From contig JAYJMM010000094.1 of the NCBI GenBank assembly GCA_037349105.1, positions 1,178,001 to 1,242,000 on the forward strand: a stretch of 64,000 bases of DNA. Direction: 5' to 3'. The notes beneath the pieces were generated by a model, which worked only from the letters and a program-made list of their open reading frames with translations, ran no database searches and had not been told where the DNA came from. Below, in pieces: positions 1 through 10,700 of this stretch. The translations under genes were made by a program, and so were the position numbers. This DNA comes from Limnomonas spitsbergensis (lineage: Eukaryota > Chlorophyta > Chlorophyceae > Chlamydomonadales). The first letter of the stretch is position 1, and each line of letters begins with the position of its first letter.

Positions 1-375
1 GGGAAGAAAGACTTGCTTCTCTCTCCCGCGAGCCCCCGCCCCTTGCCAGCTGACGAAAGGTCCTGGCACTCCCAGCCTGCTACCATGAACCACTGGCGCC
101 CCTCCTGGGCACCCGCCTCCTTGAGGTGTTCTGCCGTAATGGCATACACATCTTGCGGCAACGCTCTGAAAGCCTTATCAAACGCTCTGACCGGAAGCAA
201 CTGGGGGAATCTCTTGTGCAACTGCAACAGGCGACCCCCTGCGATCTCTCTGACTTCCTCACTGATATCTGCATACAAGTACTGCACTACTGGGATACCT
301 GCCCTGAGTACCATTTCCAGCCCTGAGCACATACCTCCAAAAGGCTCGAAGAGGACGACTCCTTCGGTCTCCATG
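1..375 (-). other. Cytosine-5 DNA methyltransferase-like domain in Pol (N-terminal part)
   Basis: In the same uninterrupted frame as RT and RNase H, about 170 codons after the last RNase H motif, I read LFEPFGGMCSGLEM (near 353-310) followed by AGIPVV and YLYADI. This matches C5-methyltransferase motif I (AdoMet binding, F-x-G-G...GLE..AG) and motif II (acidic residue). At 77-3 is AGWECQDLSSAGKGRG then LAGERSKSFF, the layout of motif IV (PCQ.xS.AG...GL.G.RS..F), with the catalytic Cys at codon 66-68. The usual Pro before the Cys is Glu here. Motifs VI to X would lie beyond the window, so activity cannot be judged. It transfers methyl groups to cytosine in known relatives; function here is inference. 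Confidence 0.8.
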
Positions 376-3300
376 GCCCGCACAGCCCCACTTGACAGGC
401 AAGCTGTATCCAGGCCTGCAAGGGAATGAGGGGGCGTCACCCGAGGCAGGTCAGCAAGAACATCACTGATCATCGTCCTGGATCGCTCCCTGTTGCTGAA
501 CGCCTGCTCTGCTGTACTGACAGGCTGCGCCTGTTCATCATCGTCAGTGGCGGCAGAGGATATTTCCTGCCCCACCGGTGCTGTCACGCAAGCTGCCTCT
601 GCAGCTCGCAACATCTGTACTCTCCTTCTGCCCTCCTGCGCCATGCGCACTATCTGGTCTGCATGCCACTGGTTCACTCTGCCCAACCCTGTGAGCAAAG
701 CTACTTGCTTCCCACTTGCCTCCTCCCTGGCTGCTGGCTCGGGCGCGACTGTATCAAGCCTGGCCCCTGTGCGGTCAGCTGAGGATGGGAGGGGGGATCT
801 GGACGGGATGTCTGCATTCTGGTGGCATGCTCCTGAGCGGTGGACAATGGTAATGTCTAGCTCTTGAAGCATGAGAGCCCACCTAGCGTGCTGGCCTACC
901 AACGTCTGGTTGTCCATGAGGTAAGTGAGCGGCTCATGGTCAGTGATGAGATGCACCTTGCACCCAAACAGCATGTGGCGGTATGTGCGTGCTGCATACA
1001 CTGCGGCCAGCATCTCCCCCTGGAACGAGGAATAGTTCCTCTCGCTCTTGTTCAGGGATCTGGATGTGCATGCCACCATATACTCCCGCCCGCTGTCATC
1101 ACACTGCCCTAGCACTGCGCCTATGCCTTGCTTAGAGAAATCTGTGTACAACAAGAACGGCCTTGGCGGCCCCTTGCCGTCTGGTCCTGTCCCACTGTAA
1201 TCTGGTCTGCGCAGGACTCTCCCGCCCTCGCACATCTCTGTCTTAATCAACTGGAACGCCTGCGACTGCTCTGGCCCCCACACAAACGGGACCCCCTGGA
1301 CCAGCAATGCGTTAATGCATGCTGCCTTTTTCGAGAAGTCCGGGACGTAGCACCGGTAGAAATTCAAGAATCCCATGACCTCCTGAATGTTTTTCACCGA
1401 TGCGGGCTCTGGCAGCGCCATAACTGCTGCTATCTTAGCAGCGTGCGGCGTGAGCCCCTGGGCCGACACATTGTGACCCAGGTACTCTACTGTTGCACAC
1501 CCAAACAGGGACTTGTCGGGGTGCGCCCTTAATCCTACACTGTGGAGCATGTCCAACATCAGCTCCACATGCCTGATGTGTTCTGCCGGTGTGTCACTGT
1601 ACACTAGCAAATCGTCAATGAATGCTACGCAGAACGCACTCAGGCCTGCCCTGGCAATCTCCTCTTCCATCATACGCTGAAAGAAAGGAGGCCCGTTGCG
1701 CAGACCGAAATTGAGCTTTGTGTACATCCACAGCTCAGGTCCCATCCAGAAAGCTGTCTTAGGCTGGTCCTCGACCTTTATAGGGATCTGCATGAACCCC
1801 GACCGGAGATCAACCTTGCTGAATATCTTGGCAGTGCCCAGGTTCTGAAAAATAGTCTCCATCCTGGGGATGGCAAATTCCTGCTTGGCTGTACGCAGGT
1901 TTAACCTGCGCATATCGTGCGCTATTCGATGGTCTGTCCACTCCCCAGTTTCAGCACTCTTTTTGGCTGCTACTACTGAGTTGGCCGCAAACTTGATAGG
2001 CCCCCCCTGGGGCACCTTGACTATGATGCCTGCCTCAATCATCGGCTGACACTTTTCCTTAAAAATTGCTGCTTTAGGCGGTGGCATATCCCTGGACTTC
2101 TGAAAGCACGAACTGACCTCGTCTTCTAAAGCCAGTGTAAACTCACCCTGCGTGCCGCAGTAGCCTGGTAGATCCTCCATGGAGTAAGCGAATGCTCCTT
2201 GGCGATCCCTGAGGCTCTGCTCCAGGTTCTCCTGCTGCTCCGCAGTGAAGTCGGGGTGCTTGCCCAGCAGCCATCCCTCCTTGGTCTTGACGTACTCTGC
2301 AGGTGGCTCCACTACTCCCCCCGGCTGGAACATGTCGATCACCACAGCCGCCTGCGGGTCGTCCACCGCGGGCAGCTCTTCCTCGCCAGTGGTGTTGCCG
2401 TTGTGCCATCTCTCCTGCTGGCTGCATGCGCCCCTCCCGCCGGTGTCCCTCATGGAGCTGACAGCCGTTGGGCGCAACCATCCAGACGACAGCTTTGCTG
2501 CTGCCTCCCTGCCAGAAACAAAAGCACCTTGGCCTGCTGTAAATCCTCCTCCTCGCACTCCCTGCCCGGTAGCTCGCGCCCCCGGCACACACACCGACAG
2601 CAGAAGCCACACCAGTATCAGCTGGAGCGCCCCCGTAAGGATCCCTTTAATTGCTGTACAGGTGAGGAGTCCTCTGCACGCTGTCGTCTTCCTCATGGGT
2701 TGCTGCGGTAACTGTTCTGCGGGCTGAACGCCTGGCTCTGCAATCTGCGCTGGCGGCTGCTGTCCTCTGGCCCACGTGATCTCCAGGTCTACCTGGCTGA
2801 TCCTGAGTGGCAGGGTTGGGCAGTCCATTCCTGGCCTGCTGCCACGGTTCCTGTCCGTGGCCGCCCTCTGCGCCTTTCCTGCACGTCGCCTGGCCTTCTT
2901 TGAATTTTTTCCTTGCAACTTGGCAGTGTCAGCCCAAATCGCACTGGCCCTTTCTGGCCCTGCTCCTGGGATCTGTCCTGTGCTGCACTGTGCCATCCTC
3001 TCCTGCCTGTGGTTGGCGCGCTGCACAGCCTCGCTGTTGCCTGCACCCGCGGGCTCATCTTGCCCACAGCCCCGTCGTATGGTTTCCCGCGCGCCGGCAA
3101 CCCTTCTGGCGAGGTCCTCGCCCCTGCCGGTTTGGGCTTGTCTGCTGCGGCTGTCCGACGGCTGTTGGGTGTCCGCTCCTTCTGCTCTCCTCGTGTAGAG
3201 GGCTGATACTCTCTCCGTCAGCTCCTCCTGTAGCTCCCTGACTGCCCTGCTGTAACCTCCCATCCTGGGGTCCGGATCGGGCTGTGGTAGCATTTTAAGT

Positions 3301-4793
3301 CGGAACAGCAGGCTAGCCTCCTGGCCCGCCTCTTGCTGCCCCATGTCCTGCCTTCGTAGCACGTCCAGCTGATCTACAAAGTTCCTGAGCACTGCAACCC
3401 AGCGTCCCGTGCTGTACGCTGCTGGGTCACCCCAAGGCCCCTGTGCCGCTGTCTGTGCTGGCGGGCTGATCTGGGGGTCTCCTGGGCGCCCGTTGCTCTC
3501 CTTGCCTGCTGCTGCCCCCTCGGTCCTGCAAGCGCGCTGGTCTGCTGCCTGCTGATGGCTGATCCCCGCTGTGACCTGGTTTGCCTCCTCCTCCAGCGTG
3601 ATCCCGTTACCGAGCTCTATAGCGGCCCTCCTGCTTCTGCGCTCTTTCATTGCTGCCTGCTCCTGAAAGATGCCGCGCATCCACGCGCGCCTCAGCTGTG
3701 GCAGCTCTCCCACCATGCCGTACCTTGGACTTCCTGGTCCTGGGCCGCTGTCTGCTGGCATGTAGTTGCCCTCTGCATCCCGAGCCTCTGCTCTGGTGAC
3801 GCTATCCTGGTCCGAGGGCCTGGCTCCTGCCTCGTGCCACTCCTCATCTGACTCGGTGATCTCAACCAGTGGTGGTGGGCCCTCTGAAACGTTGTCGCTG
3901 AGCTCTGGGATCCTGCTGTCTGAGTCCTCCGTGGGCGATGTGCCGACACTGTCCAGGGGCGCCTGGGGCTCTGCCCGTCCCCTAGGCTCAGCCTCCAGTG
4001 CTGATACCCCCAAGTCGTCCACATACTCCAGCAGCTCCCATGAGGCTGCTGCCGCCCCAAATGTTACAAATGCCGCCTGGGTCCATTCCGGCTCCTCATC
4101 CTGGACAGGGCCGTCGGTGGCTGCCGCTGGCTCCTCTGCATCGGCGCCTCGCCTGCCCACCGGCCCATGTCCCCTACTCGGCTGGTTCCTCAAGTCCTCC
4201 AACTGCTCCTCGATGCCTACTTCCCCTGCTCCTCTGAACAGAGGGTGCAGCGTGCGCACCCCTGCTGGGTGCGCTTGTCTCCACAACTGCGTCGTTATGA
4301 CGTCAGCCTGCCAATAGGGCAGCACGCTGCTGGCCCTGTTGTCGTGCCACGCCCTCCGCTCCTGACGCACCCACTGGTGCACATATGCTGCCAGGCGTTC
4401 TACTGCGAACGGCGAGCTCGCCAGCTCTTCCTCTCCTTCCCACATGGCTCCTGATGCTGGCGACTGCTGGGGTCCGTAAGGCCATGTTGGACAGGCTGTT
4501 ACCTCTGTAGGCGCCCACTGATCCTCTACGCCCCACACATGCCGCATGGCCGCTGATCGCTGTCCTGGGAGCAGGACCCTCTGCAGCGCCATTAGCATGA
4601 GCGTCCACACTGCCGGGTCTGCTCCCCTAGCGTAGGTATAGGCATGGAACTCCGCCTCGTCTACTGACGCGCACTTAGTGACTGCCACGTCCTGCTGGTG
4701 CCTTGCAAACAGGTAGACGGGCATCATCGTGAGTCGCGTGCATGTGGATCCATGCCGATGAAACGGGCAACTCCTCATCAGCCATCTCCTCAT
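1..4793 (-). CDS. Pol polyprotein: RT, RNase H and C5-methyltransferase-like domain (partial)
   Basis: The frame is open from a stop at 4,806-4,808 to the window edge, about 1,597 codons from the first ATG (4,791-4,793). It overlaps the end of gag by about 120 nt in the +1 frame, so expression by +1 frameshifting, or a one-base indel near the CCC at about 4,718, is inferred. Residues 1 to about 900 show no recognised domain and are rich in Glu, Gln and Ala. RT occupies about 2,070-1,300, with KVDLRSGFMQIP (motif A), FGLRNGPPFF (motif B) and the catalytic FIDDLLVYSD at 1,625-1,596. RNase H follows, with LLYTD (Asp at 1,140-1,142), QGEML (about 1,015) and LITDHEPL (about 940). From about 375 downwards comes the methyltransferase-like domain. 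Integrase is not seen and would lie outside. Copies DNA from RNA in the particle; the role of the methyltransferase part is unknown. Confidence 0.85.
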   Translation of the reverse strand, partial: MRRWLMRSCPFHRHGSTCTRLTMMPVYLFARHQQDVAVTKCASVDEAEFHAYTYARGADPAVWTLMLMALQRVLLPGQRSAAMRHVWGVEDQWAPTEVTACPTWPYGPQQSPASGAMWEGEEELASSPFAVERLAAYVHQWVRQERRAWHDNRASSVLPYWQADVITTQLWRQAHPAGVRTLHPLFRGAGEVGIEEQLEDLRNQPSRGHGPVGRRGADAEEPAAATDGPVQDEEPEWTQAAFVTFGAAAASWELLEYVDDLGVSALEAEPRGRAEPQAPLDSVGTSPTEDSDSRIPELSDNVSEGPPPLVEITESDEEWHEAGARPSDQDSVTRAEARDAEGNYMPADSGPGPGSPRYGMVGELPQLRRAWMRGIFQEQAAMKERRSRRAAIELGNGITLEEEANQVTAGISHQQAADQRACRTEGAAAGKESNGRPGDPQISPPAQTAAQGPWGDPAAYSTGRWVAVLRNFVDQLDVLRRQDMGQQEAGQEASLLFRLKMLPQPDPDPRMGGYSRAVRELQEELTERVSALYTRRAEGADTQQPSDSRSRQAQTGRGEDLARRVAGARETIRRGCGQDEPAGAGNSEAVQRANHRQERMAQCSTGQIPGAGPERASAIWADTAKLQGKNSKKARRRAGKAQRAATDRNRGSRPGMDCPTLPLRISQVDLEITWARGQQPPAQIAEPGVQPAEQLPQQPMRKTTACRGLLTCTAIKGILTGALQLILVWLLLSVCVPGARATGQGVRGGGFTAGQGAFVSGREAAAKLSSGWLRPTAVSSMRDTGGRGACSQQERWHNGNTTGEEELPAVDDPQAAVVIDMFQPGGVVEPPAEYVKTKEGWLLGKHPDFTAEQQENLEQSLRDRQGAFAYSMEDLPGYCGTQGEFTLALEDEVSSCFQKSRDMPPPKAAIFKEKCQPMIEAGIIVKVPQGGPIKFAANSVVAAKKSAETGEWTDHRIAHDMRRLNLRTAKQEFAIPRMETIFQNLGTAKIFSKVDLRSGFMQIPIKVEDQPKTAFWMGPELWMYTKLNFGLRNGPPFFQRMMEEEIARAGLSAFCVAFIDDLLVYSDTPAEHIRHVELMLDMLHSVGLRAHPDKSLFGCATVEYLGHNVSAQGLTPHAAKIAAVMALPEPASVKNIQEVMGFLNFYRCYVPDFSKKAACINALLVQGVPFVWGPEQSQAFQLIKTEMCEGGRVLRRPDYSGTGPDGKGPPRPFLLYTDFSKQGIGAVLGQCDDSGREYMVACTSRSLNKSERNYSSFQGEMLAAVYAARTYRHMLFGCKVHLITDHEPLTYLMDNQTLVGQHARWALMLQELDITIVHRSGACHQNADIPSRSPLPSSADRTGARLDTVAPEPAAREEASGKQVALLTGLGRVNQWHADQIVRMAQEGRRRVQMLRAAEAACVTAPVGQEISSAATDDDEQAQPVSTAEQAFSNRERSRTMISDVLADLPRVTPPHSLAGLDTACLSSGAVRAMETEGVVLFEPFGGMCSGLEMVLRAGIPVVQYLYADISEEVREIAGGRLLQLHKRFPQLLPVRAFDKAFRALPQDVYAITAEHLKEAGAQEGRQWFMVAGWECQDLSSAGKGRGLAGERSKSFF

Positions 4794-7700
4794 AGTAGTA
4801 AGTTACTAGCTGCTGGACTGGAATGGCTGCCCTGGCGTCCCCTGGCGCTGGCCCCCACGGCACTGCTTGTCCTGCGACCGTCCTGGGGATGACGATGGAC
4901 GCCTCTATGGTCGCCTCACACCGCCCTGGCCTGCCTGGGTGACACAGCCCTGCCCTCACTGGGGCCTGCTCTGTTGTTTCCACAAATCTCTCGAATTCGC
5001 CCATGGCTTGGACTGGCACATAAAATGCGCGGTCTCTGAGGGCTGGGTGCCCCATCAGCTCACGGACACAATCCATCGCCCACGGTGTGCGCATGAATCC
5101 TGGCTGCGCGCCCTGCCACATCCCCTCGGCTGGCGCAATGTCTGGCATGTCCGGGTGCGCCCAGCATGCTGCATCCACCGCTGTGATGCCTGCTGCAATG
5201 GCGAGACTCACCATCTTGCTAACGCAGTATGCATAGATGGGGTGCCGCGACCATCCCCTCTGCATGTAATCTGCTATATTTGTGCTGGGCAGGATGTATC
5301 CTTTGAGCGCAGCGCCCAGCATGACAGCTGTCACTGCGTCCCACGGGAAAATCATCCTGGCAACTGCCTGCATGGCTGCTGCCCTGTCAACACATGTCTG
5401 CTCTCCGCCGTCCAGGAGCCTATGGTTCTGCAACCGACATGGCCCGTCCCTGCACTCCCCTGGCATAGTCAGCATGGCCCCGGAGGTGGACGCCTCTGGC
5501 ATCTCTTCCCCCAGGCGGAAGTACTGCACAAAGGGTTCGCCTGCTGGCAGCGACTGCGGGAACGGCTGTATGTAGATGCGTTCTCTGCTGTAGGACCTGT
5601 CTCTGCTGAAGGACTGGTCAAGCTGCCTGTCCTCGCCCCTTGCGTCAGACCTCCCTTCCCTCTCGCTGCCGTGCTGTGTCTCTCCGTCCTCGTCGATTCC
5701 TCCCCAAGCATTGCACCGAGAGCTGGTGCCTTTATGGGTCCTAACGGGCCCCGCCCGAGCGTCCAGCTGGCTCCCTGCTGCGGTCCCTCTGGCCGCTGGG
5801 AGTCGCAACCCCGCTCTGTGTGGCTCCTCTGTCTCGGCGGCTGCTCCCGCTACCCCTCTGCCTGTGTCTTGATTGCCCTCCGGGGTACCTGGACATAACA
5901 CGCCAAACTCTCTTTCATGCAAGGGCGAGGGTTCCTGAGGCTCATATCTGCCTGCTGAAAGGTTGGATCCTGAATCGGTATCCCACCCGTCTACGTCGTG
6001 CTGGGGTACTGCCTCCCGCTCGCGTCTCTCAAACTCATCCCACTGCTCATCATACTTGTCCCATTCCCTGTCTAGGAACCTCTGCATCAGATTTGGCCAT
6101 CCTACACACGGAGCTGGGCACCCCCTCCTCTGGAGATCCTTCAAGAACTCCAACGCATGTGCTACGGATCTGGCCGACCCTGCAGGCATAGTCCCATAAT
6201 GGTTCATGGCTAACGCCTCTACAGCCATCGCCCAGTGGCTTACCTGACTGGCTACCTGCCCTTCTGGCACCCTCTGAGGGGCCACCTGAACTGGTCCTGC
6301 CTGACTGACCTCAGCCTGGTAGGCATCTCTGTCCTGGCTAATTCCCATGTGGCCTGTCATGAAGCACGTGTGGCCTCCTGTCCCCTCCCACCTTGGTTGC
6401 TCGCCCTCCGGTGGTTCCTGTCGCGCTGGCGGTTCTGGCCACGCGCTGGGGCCTGCTGCCCCCTGCTGGAAGTCCCTTGCACTGGGAGTTCCCATGGCAG
6501 TATCGAAGGTCCTGCGCCTGCTCTCCATGGGCATCCCCTGGCCCCTGCCTGGGCCCCAGGTTCCATAGCCCCGCGCTGGGCCTGCAGGTGCCCCTGGCCT
6601 GTCGCCTGTCAGCCCGGCCTGCTCCGGGTTGGTGCACTCGTTGGCAAAGTGCCCCGGCTGATTGCACTTGAAGCACAATCCACCATGGCGCGGTCCCAGG
6701 TGACGCCTAGGCTCTGCCGCCCCGCTGCCCTCTGCCAGGGTTCTGTTTGTCGGCCCGGGGCCTGGGCCTCTCTGGTGCTCCTGCCCCTGCCTGTAAGGCC
6801 TGGCAACCTCAGCATGGTGCCGTTCCCTGGATCTGCCCCTGGGCTGGTCCCTGCATGGTGACCGCTGTCTGCGGTCCCTGCTCCTTTCCTCGCTGTTGCT
6901 GCGCCTCCCTGCGCCCTGCCGCTGGGTCCTGGCTGCCGGCGTTGGCACCGCCCCTTGGCACTCCTCACTGATGGCCCTTTGCGCGCTTCTGCTGCGCCGT
7001 CGTAGCCTTCTGTCCCCTGAGCCGCTCTCGTCGCTGCTAGAAGGACTGCGCTTCTTCGGCTCCTCCATGCCGGAATGCTCGCTGTCCACGTCTCGTAGCG
7101 GGGACGGGGTCGCCAACATTGCCCTGACGCACCCCGCCAACTCCGGGTCTGTTTCAAATGGGAGTGGCTGCCCGTGGTTTGGCGGCCCCCCCAAGTGTTG
7201 TAGTCCCAGGGCCTCCTGCAGCCCGGTCAGCTCCTCTGCCCGCAGGATGTACTCTCGCTGGACCGTTGTCATGACCTGCTGACCATCCGTGATGACCTTC
7301 CACCCGGCCAGCTGGCCTTTCAGGTAATCCACAAATTCCGCTGACTGCTTCCACATTTGCCGCTCTCTCCATCTTAGAGCCTTTTTCAGCCCGTTGACTT
7401 GCCCTGCCAGCCTGTTGATTTGCCTGTCTTGTGGGCTGGTCCCTGGCTCTGGAACCTTCTCTACGCTGCAATCTTCCTCCTCCTCTGCTTCCTGCACCTC
7501 ATCTTCGCTGTTGCTGGCTGATTGCGCGAGGGCCCTTGCCGCCCCTGGCTTTCCTTGCCCCTGCTGCTGTTGCGCCTGCCTACCCTTGCCGCTGCTGGCC
7601 TGCTGCACTCTAGGCCCTGCCACCTGCGGTTGCTTTTGCAGCTGCTGCTGTTGCTGCTGCTGCTCTCCCCTGCTGCGCGTTGAAGTTGCCTGTGCAGCTC

Positions 7701-10700
7701 TATCGGCTGCAGCTGTGCCGTATCCCCTCCTCTGCGCTGCAGGCGGCCTTGCCTGCACCGCAGGCGCTGTTTCGGGTGTCCGCGAAAAGTCCTGAATCCT
7801 CCTCTCACACTCCTCCACCGCGTGCTTGTCTGGTTTTCCGCACAAGGCGCACGGGTAGGCGGGGCATGCTGGCATGAAGTCCCTGACCGCCCTCTTCTCA
7901 ACGTCAGAGAGTTCCGCGGCTCTGCGCGCTCTTGCCATCTCCTCTGCGGTTGGTGTGGCGGTCTCTTCCACTGCTGCTTCGACTGGCACCGGCCTGCGCC
8001 TTTGTAGCCTGGGGTTTGGCTCGCTGCTGGGTCCTGCGCCCTGTTCGGCCCTCATAGCGGTACCTGCGCGTGTGGCCATGGAATGCTGTAAGAGCGGTTC
8101 GTGCTCTGTTTCAACTGTTGCAGCTGGCCACCCCTCTCTTTCTGCGAATCCACACTGAATTCCTGCCCATGCCACTGCTGCTGCCTGGTACCCCCCTGCC
8201 GGAGATGCCCGCAGTAGTGGCAGCGTAAGGTCCTTGACCCCTTGCACTCTCTGTGGGCCCTCTCTGGGCCGTAAGGTCAGCCTTCCTGCTGCCTCTAAGA
8301 CCCCGTTATACTTGAGGAACTCTGGGTTCCCTACCAAGTGCTCATATGCATCCGGTGGTGTCTTAACGACCCTGACCACCGTGGGCTCCATAATGGCATT
8401 GGGCCCTCCGTATCCATACACCACATAAATGAACAGTACTCCATACAGATCTGCCCCTGCATTGTCTGTGGTACGAATCTTCTCGTCTGTACGCACCAGC
8501 TCCGCCCCCATGGCAACTAATTGCTCTGCAATATTGACAGTGATGACATGGCACGTGCATGCGGAGTCCATGAGTGCTTTCTGAGCCACCAGGACCTTCC
8601 CATTGACCATAAGTCCCACACACTGCTCCAGGTTGCTTCTGTCATTTTTGAAATACTGCAGCTTGGGTGCAGCCGTCACCGTTCTACCCTCTGGCCTGGT
8701 GTTACTAGTCTCACCCCTGTGGCCGGTGTTGTCTCCTCCCATGGGCATCGTGGTGAACGACAGCGCTGAGAGCCGCTCGTTCAACTTGAACACCTGTAGG
8801 CGGATGTCAGACATATCGTCAGCTAGTTTACTCAATACCAGCCCCTTTGCTCCCTTCCTGGAGGGTTGTACCGTGAATCCTGGTACTGGTTCCTCCTCCT
8901 GCAAAGGTTCTGGCAAAAACGACTTAGGACGGGCGTTATGAACTGCCTGCTTGAAACCTGCAGGCTTGGGTACCAGCCCAACCTGCGTCATGAGTGCTAC
9001 GGACTCGCTGAGCATCTCTGCCATGGTCTGGTGCCATCCCTCTGGCTCAGCCTGCCCCGTTGCATTGCTGAGATGCGACACGTGGGCTGCCTGCTGCGCC
9101 TGACCTCCCTGGCCAGGCCCAGGCCTAGGATACTGTCTATTGTTCTGATTCCTGTCATACGACCTGCCTGCCGCCTGTCCCTGCTGCGGCCTTGGCGGCA
9201 GGGGATACTGCTGTTGCTGCGGATACTGCTGTTGCGGCTGTCTGGCCGGTCCAGGTGTGATGTCTGTAACCAGGGGCATAGGTCTGCGCTCATCCCTGGC
9301 CCTGGGCGCCCTGCAATCCCTGGCTAGGTGCGACGTACTACCGCACTGGTAGCATGCCTTGGCTGCGCTTGAGCCACCCTCAGCGTTGTAATTTGCCGCC
9401 CCTGCTTGGTCCGCCCAGGTAACTCCTCTGGGTTTACCATCCATCCGCGCCTGTGGTACTGCTGCTGAGCCTGTGGGGTGCACAATTCCATCAAGGCGTG
9501 TTCGCATCTCCCACTGTCCTGCTCTCTCTCTCCTGCCCCTGTTGGGCTGTGCCTCTCCCTGGCCAGGCCCGCTGTTGGTTATCTGCCTGAAGCCGGTACC
9601 TCCCAGGTCACCCATTTCCAGGGCAAACCTCTCCCACAGCACCACCTGCTGCGTGAGTACTGCGATTTGGTCTTCATCGCTCATGCTGAGATACCCTGGC
9701 ACCGTCATAACGAACTTGCTCAGCTTGGCTCTAGCAACCGCTGGGAGTCCTTCATGGAACATGCGCGAGACCGAGTGGCTTCTGCCGAAGTGATCTACTG
9801 CATCCCTTGAGATCTGCAGCAACTCTGCCGTTGTCAGTACTCTGTGAGCAAATGCTTCCACCGTCTCCTCTGGCTTGACGTCCGGGTCTAGAGTAGTTTT
9901 TACTCCTAGCCTGAGGTTGGTGATGGCCGTCCTCTCCTCTGAAGTTGGCTTTCCCACCTCCTCCTGGACCACCCTGATCCACAACGTGAGCAGCGAAGCT
10001 TCGCAACCCTGCTGCTCCGCTGGGGCTATCCACTGCTGTCCGATCCGCTCCACCTCTCTGGCAATTCTGTTTCCTGCGTGGGGCGCTGCCCTGATGGCTG
10101 CCATCAGCGGCCTCATGCTGGCAGGCTTGCTGTCCCACAGCTTGACCAGCGACTTGATCAGCAACGTCATAGCTGACGGCGACTGGCATGATCCAGCTAT
10201 TTCACCTGCCACCACGGCCAATGCTGGTTGGTCATCTGACATTGCCAACCTGTTGTGCGATCCCCAGTACCCACACGCCTGGCAATACTTTCTGGCTGCA
10301 ACCGCTCCTGGGTGTGACATATCCAGGACTGGTACGTTGCCTTGGATGGCTGGGATCTTGGCTACCTTGGCTACCCCTGCCAGCTGCAATACCATCTGTT
10401 GCTGCAGCTGCAGGTTCACCCTCGCCTGCTCCCGATCGAGCCTTTTCATTTCCTGGTCGCTGGACTCCTGTCTGGCTCCTGGCCTGCGTCTGTCCGCTCC
10501 CCCTGGTCCCGAATCTACTGACCCTGACCGCGACCTAGGTCCTCCACTGCCGCCCCTCGATGGGCTGCGGCCTGACTGATACCTGTCATGTCTGTTATAA
10601 TCCTCATCATGATCGTGAGCGTCTCGTGATGGCTGTCTGCCCGCTCTGCCTGCCGAGCCTCTACTTCCTTCGGGTGGCGGTCGTTCTGGTTCGCTTCTGC

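Noticed and set aside
1..4700. Many plus-strand open frames rich in Cys, Pro, Leu across 1-12,800
   Set aside because: They are antisense shadows of the retrotransposon gag and pol.
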